This document shows positions 6,032-8,783 of a stretch of 8,783 nucleotides of DNA, one piece after another. The notes below the pieces were generated by a model. That model made no database searches, was not told the DNA's origin, and saw only the letters and a program-made list of their open reading frames with translations. How positions within the stretch are numbered: position 1 is the stretch's first letter; every line of letters begins with the position of its first letter. Location of the stretch: contig JAGDBE010000168.1 in assembly GCA_017959195.1 (NCBI GenBank), positions 1 through 8,783 of the forward strand, given 5' to 3'. The position numbers were made by a program, and so were the translations under genes. Origin of the DNA: Clostridia bacterium. Lineage in GTDB: Bacteria; Bacillota; Clostridia; Oscillospirales; CAG-382.

Positions 6032-6036
6032 GAAAA

Positions 6037-7116
6037 TTGAGCAGAATTTACAATTTTTCGGCGGGTCCGTCGATGCTTCCGCTTGAAGTGCTTGAAATTG
6101 CGGCGAAAGAGATGACCGACTACAAAGGGACCGGCATGTCCGTAATGGAAATGAGCCACCGATCTCCGGTATATGAAGGGATAATAAAAGAAACGGAAGA
6201 AAATTTCAGAAAGCTTATGAATATTCCCGAAAACTATAAGGTTCTGTTCTTACAGGGAGGCGCGTCGACGCAGTTTGCGGCGGTCCCGCTCAACCTTATG
6301 AAGACGGGAAAGGCCGATTACATCGTTTCGGGACAGTTTTCAAAAAAGGCGTTTAAGGACGCGCAGAAATACGGGGACGCAAAGTGCATCGCCTCGTCTG
6401 AGGACAGAACTTTCGCGTATATACCCGAAATTACACCCGATATGGTAAGACCGGATGCGGATTACGTTCATATATGCTATAACAACACCATTTACGGAAC
6501 GAAATTCCCCGAAATTCCGAACGTCGGGGAAAGAGTGCTCGTCGCGGATATGTCGTCCTGCATAACGAGCGAGCCGGTCGACGTTTCGAAATTCGGCGTA
6601 ATTTACGCGGGAGCGCAGAAAAACATGGCGCCCGCGGGACTTACCGTCGTAATCGTACGCGAAGACCTTTTGGGATACGCAAGGCCCGAAACTCCGACCA
6701 TGCTCGACTATAAGATAATGGCTGACAACGGCTCTATGTACAACACGCCGCCGTGCTATACGATATACGTTGCGGGGCTCGTTTATAAATGGGCGCTCTC
6801 CCTTGGCGGACTTGAAAAAATGAAGGAAAGAAACGAAAAAAAAGCGGCTTTACTCTATGATTATCTTGACGGCTCATCGCTTTTCAAGGCGACCGCAGAC
6901 AAAAAGTACCGCTCGATGATGAACGTATGCTTCGTTACGGGAGACGCGGAACTTGACAAGAAGTTCTGCAAAGAGGCCGAAGAAAACGGCATGGTAAACC
7001 TGAAAGGCCACAGAAGCGTCGGCGGAATGAGGGCGTCTATTTACAACGCGATGCCGTATGAGGGCGTTGAAAAGCTCGTTTCGTTCATGAAAAAATTCGA
7101 AGCAGAAAACAAATAA
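6037..7116 (+). CDS. serC: Phosphoserine aminotransferase SerC
   Basis: SerC is the cytosolic PLP enzyme that transfers the glutamate amino group to 3-phosphohydroxypyruvate, the second step of serine synthesis. Starting at TTG 6037 gives 359 residues (E. coli 362) and the family N-terminus MSRIYNFSAGPSMLP. Visible motifs are MSHRS (39-43), the PLP-phosphate loop QGGASTQF (73-80), VADMSS (169-174) with Asp171 for the pyridine nitrogen, and YAGAQKNMAPAG (190-201) with Schiff-base Lys195. GHRSVGGMRAS (324-334) holds the substrate-binding His325, Arg326 and Arg332. The aromatic residue that stacks on PLP (Trp102 in E. coli) appears to be Phe101 here (SGQFSKKA). The TTG is chosen over ATGs at 6007 and 6028 because of the SD at 6023-6031. 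serA follows after 13 bases, so the two form an operon. Confidence 0.96.
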   Translation: MSRIYNFSAGPSMLPLEVLEIAAKEMTDYKGTGMSVMEMSHRSPVYEGIIKETEENFRKLMNIPENYKVLFLQGGASTQFAAVPLNLMKTGKADYIVSGQFSKKAFKDAQKYGDAKCIASSEDRTFAYIPEITPDMVRPDADYVHICYNNTIYGTKFPEIPNVGERVLVADMSSCITSEPVDVSKFGVIYAGAQKNMAPAGLTVVIVREDLLGYARPETPTMLDYKIMADNGSMYNTPPCYTIYVAGLVYKWALSLGGLEKMKERNEKKAALLYDYLDGSSLFKATADKKYRSMMNVCFVTGDAELDKKFCKEAEENGMVNLKGHRSVGGMRASIYNAMPYEGVEKLVSFMKKFEAENK

Positions 7117-7129
7117 AGGAAAATGAAAA

Positions 7130-8296
7130 ATGTATAATATAAAATTTTACAATAAAATAGCAAAAATTGCCGCCGATAAATTCGACAAGGAAAAATACAA
7201 CGTCGGCGAAGCAGTCGAAAACCCCGACGCGATAATGGTGCGCTCGGCATCTTTGCACGAAATCGAACTTGGTGAAAACCTCCTTGCGATAGCAAGGGCG
7301 GGCGCGGGCGTAAACAACATCCCGATAGACAAATGCAGCGAAAAGGGCATCGTCGTTTTCAACACCCCCGGAGCCAACGCAAACGCCGTAAAGGAGCTTG
7401 CGATAGCTTCTCTTATTCTCTCGTCGAGAAAGATAGTAAAGGGCATCGAGTGGGCGCAGAGCCTCTCTTCGTGCGACGACGTGTCGGGAGCCGTTGAAAA
7501 AGGCAAAAGCGAATTTGCGGGCCCCGAAATTTACGGAAAAACGCTCGGTATAATAGGCCTCGGTGCGATAGGCGTACAGCTTGCGAACATTGCAACGCAC
7601 CTCGGAATGACGGTTTACGGATACGACCCGTATATAACCGTGGATTCCGCATGGATGCTCACAAAATCCGTAATTCACGCGGGCACTCTTTCCGAAATAT
7701 ACGAAAAATGCGACTACATTTCCGTTCACGTGCCGTCAACGCCCGAAACGAGGGGCATGATAAACGAAGACGCGATTTCGCAGATGAAAGACGGAGTGAG
7801 AATATTAAATCTTGCAAGGGCTGATCTTGCCGACGCACAGGCGGTAAAAAAGGCGATTTCCGAGAAAAAGGTTGCCTGCTACGTTACCGATTTTCCGACG
7901 AAAGAGCTTCTCGGAGTTGACGGAATCATAACAATTCCGCATCTCGGAGCGTCCACCCCCGAATCCGAGGACAACTGCGCGGTTATGGCGGCAAAAGAAC
8001 TCATAAGATTTATCGAGACGGGCTGCATAAAGAACAGCGTAAACTTCCCGGACGCCATTATTCCCGACACCGACAACGTAAGGGTGTGCGTGTTCCACAA
8101 AAACGTGCCGTCCATCGTTGCTCAGACCTCAAAGGTGCTGTCGGATATGAACATTAACATTGAAAACATGGTCAACCGTTCAAAAAAGGAAAACGCGTAC
8201 ATGCTCATCGAGGTAAACGGCGACATATCAAAGGACGCGGAAGACCGCATAAGGTCCATAGAAAACGTAATGAGAGTACGGGTTATAAGAAAATAA
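7130..8296 (+). CDS. serA: D-3-phosphoglycerate dehydrogenase with ACT domain
   Basis: SerA oxidises 3-phosphoglycerate to 3-phosphohydroxypyruvate with NAD+, the first committed step of serine synthesis. The 388-residue protein has a D-2-hydroxyacid dehydrogenase substrate domain containing RAGAGVNNIP (56-65). A Rossmann domain has GLGAIG (143-148) and Asp166 for the NAD ribose. A short ACT domain covers about 316-388, where serine feedback would act. Catalytic Arg230 lies in NLARADLAD, where most relatives have ARGG. His271 lies in PHLGAST. The acidic partner is probably Glu259 in DFPTKELL, one residue off the E. coli position (FPTEP). This form lacks the intervening domain of long SerA proteins. 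The ATG at 7130 has SD AAAGGA (7115-7120), overlapping the serC stop, so translation is probably linked. A strong terminator follows at 8301. Confidence 0.94.
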   Translation: MYNIKFYNKIAKIAADKFDKEKYNVGEAVENPDAIMVRSASLHEIELGENLLAIARAGAGVNNIPIDKCSEKGIVVFNTPGANANAVKELAIASLILSSRKIVKGIEWAQSLSSCDDVSGAVEKGKSEFAGPEIYGKTLGIIGLGAIGVQLANIATHLGMTVYGYDPYITVDSAWMLTKSVIHAGTLSEIYEKCDYISVHVPSTPETRGMINEDAISQMKDGVRILNLARADLADAQAVKKAISEKKVACYVTDFPTKELLGVDGIITIPHLGASTPESEDNCAVMAAKELIRFIETGCIKNSVNFPDAIIPDTDNVRVCVFHKNVPSIVAQTSKVLSDMNINIENMVNRSKKENAYMLIEVNGDISKDAEDRIRSIENVMRVRVIRK

Positions 8297-8300
8297 ATCA

Positions 8301-8335
8301 AAAAAACGGCTTCATTCGAAGCCGTTTTTTTCTTT
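8301..8335 (+). terminator. Intrinsic terminator of serC-serA
   Basis: A 13-bp stem (8301-8313 with 8318-8330) with core CGGCTTC/GAAGCCG and a 4-base ATTC loop ends in a run of T (8325-8336 with one C). It begins five bases after the serA stop codon. Confidence 0.93.
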
Positions 8336-8381
8336 TCCCGCAAAAAGTGCGGAATATTATATATTTTATATATATTATACA

Positions 8382-8410
8382 TTGACACAAATGAAAAAAA
8401 ATATTATAAT
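8382..8410 (+). promoter_or_regulatory. Consensus sigma-A promoter of the nfnA-like gene
   Basis: TTGACA (8382-8387), 17 bases and TATAAT (8405-8410) match the sigma-A consensus at all twelve positions. A second TATAAT lies at 8414-8419. The predicted start is near 8417, giving a leader of about 38 bases. The 25 bases upstream of the -35 are almost pure A/T. The -10 is inside an inverted repeat. Confidence 0.9.
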
Positions 8411-8425
8411 ATCTATAATATTTTT
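8397..8425. repeat. Perfect 12-bp inverted repeat over the nfnA -10 and start
   Basis: AAAAATATTATA (8397-8408) and TATAATATTTTT (8414-8425) are exact reverse complements around a 5-base centre (ATATC). The repeat covers the -10 box and the predicted transcription start, the usual place for a repressor operator. All arms are A/T, so chance is possible, but the match is exact over 24 bases. Confidence 0.5.
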
Positions 8426-8454
8426 AATTTTCGTATGAGGAAAAGAGGAAGACA

Positions 8455-8783
8455 ATGTACCGAATAGTTTCCAAGCAATTTTTAAATCCCACAGTCGTTA
8501 AAATGGACGTCGAAGCTCCGTTTGTTGCAAAAAAGGCGCTTCCGGGGCAGTTTATAATATTGAGAGTCGACGAAAACGTCGAACGTATACCGCTCACCGT
8601 CGCAGACTACGACAGGGAAAAAGGAACGGTCTCGATTATCTTTCAGATAGTCGGCGCGACGACCGAAAAACTTTCCCGTCTTGAAGAGGGGGAATTTATA
8701 TGCGATTTCGCGGGTCCTCTCGGAAGAGCGACCGAGACGGAAGGCCTTAACAAAGTGGCGGTTGTCGGCGGCGGCGTGGGATG
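8455..8783 (+). CDS. NfnA/SudB-like ferredoxin-NADP+ reductase subunit, partial
   Basis: The first 109 codons of a longer gene are present and the 3' end is cut by the window edge. The product matches the FAD/NAD-binding subunit of NADH-dependent reduced ferredoxin:NADP+ oxidoreductase (NfnA), also annotated sulfide/dihydroorotate dehydrogenase-like. Visible features are the opening MYRIVSKQFLNPTVVKM, AKKALPGQFIILRVDE (25-40), the FAD-binding motif ERIPLTVADYD (43-53), a beta-strand pair ending IIFQIVGATT (61-70), GPLG (87-90), and the start of the NAD domain VAVVGGGVG (101-109). In clostridia the complex balances NADH, NADPH and ferredoxin by electron bifurcation, and its partner (an NfnB/GltD-type flavoprotein) normally follows directly; that would lie outside the window. 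The ATG at 8455 has SD AGAGGA (8444-8449) five bases upstream. Dihydroorotate dehydrogenase subunit PyrK is a related but less likely reading. Confidence 0.88.
   Translation, partial: MYRIVSKQFLNPTVVKMDVEAPFVAKKALPGQFIILRVDENVERIPLTVADYDREKGTVSIIFQIVGATTEKLSRLEEGEFICDFAGPLGRATETEGLNKVAVVGGGVG

Noticed and set aside
8338..8352. Second hairpin CCGCA-N5-TGCGG after the serA terminator
   Set aside because: Short stem with no T-run, and the preceding hairpin already explains termination.
8435..8467. 10-codon frame starting at ATG 8435 that overlaps the nfnA-like start
   Set aside because: No SD ahead of it, and no amino-acid run or hairpins typical of a leader peptide.

Overview
The window looks like chromosomal core sequence from a low-to-mid GC, spore-forming Firmicute of the Clostridia type. 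Reasons: it carries gpr (the protease that degrades small acid-soluble spore proteins) and spoIIP (the engulfment peptidoglycan hydrolase); it has a DUF421/DUF4363 pair, a combination known mainly from clostridia; its rpsT encodes a short S20 starting at TTG; its SerA is the roughly 388-residue clostridial type; and it ends in an NfnA/SudB-type flavoprotein. No transposase, phage gene, CRISPR array, tRNA, rRNA or riboswitch was recognised. No intergenic gap reaches 300 bases; the largest is about 187.

Layout. At 1-41 there is a strong intrinsic terminator. On the minus strand at 49-1758 lies a membrane-anchored protein with a C-terminal M23/LytM domain whose metal and catalytic residues are largely replaced; it has its own near-consensus promoter at 1805-1833. 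Upstream of it on the same strand is gpr (1913-2872). Divergent from gpr is rpsT (3060-3323), which ends in a terminator that appears to serve both directions. The DUF421-DUF4363 operon (3377-4485, minus, 4-base overlap) converges on rpsT. spoIIP (4632-5891, plus) is divergent from DUF421. Then follows a two-gene serine biosynthesis operon, serC-serA (6037-8296), with a textbook sigma-A promoter and a strong terminator. The window ends inside a further plus-strand gene starting at 8455, the FAD/NAD-binding subunit of an NADH-dependent reduced ferredoxin:NADP+ oxidoreductase (nfnA-like). Its consensus promoter overlaps a perfect 12-bp inverted repeat.

How the genes fit together. gpr, rpsT and spoIIP neighbour each other in Bacillus as well, so this is a version of a conserved Firmicute cluster, with a DUF421/DUF4363 operon between rpsT and spoIIP. 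SpoIIP acts in the mother cell during engulfment, GPR acts in the forespore and at germination, and DUF421 proteins have been tied to spore membranes in some bacilli. The degenerate LytM protein may belong to the same sporulation theme, but this is inference. SerC and SerA carry out two steps of serine synthesis from 3-phosphoglycerate.

The most useful second-look items are the degenerate LytM domain, the operator-like inverted repeat at the nfnA promoter, the helically phased A-tracts upstream of the M23-gene promoter, the forespore-sigma-like motif before DUF421, and the two TTG starts (rpsT, serC). I found no evidence for a wholly new multi-gene system here.
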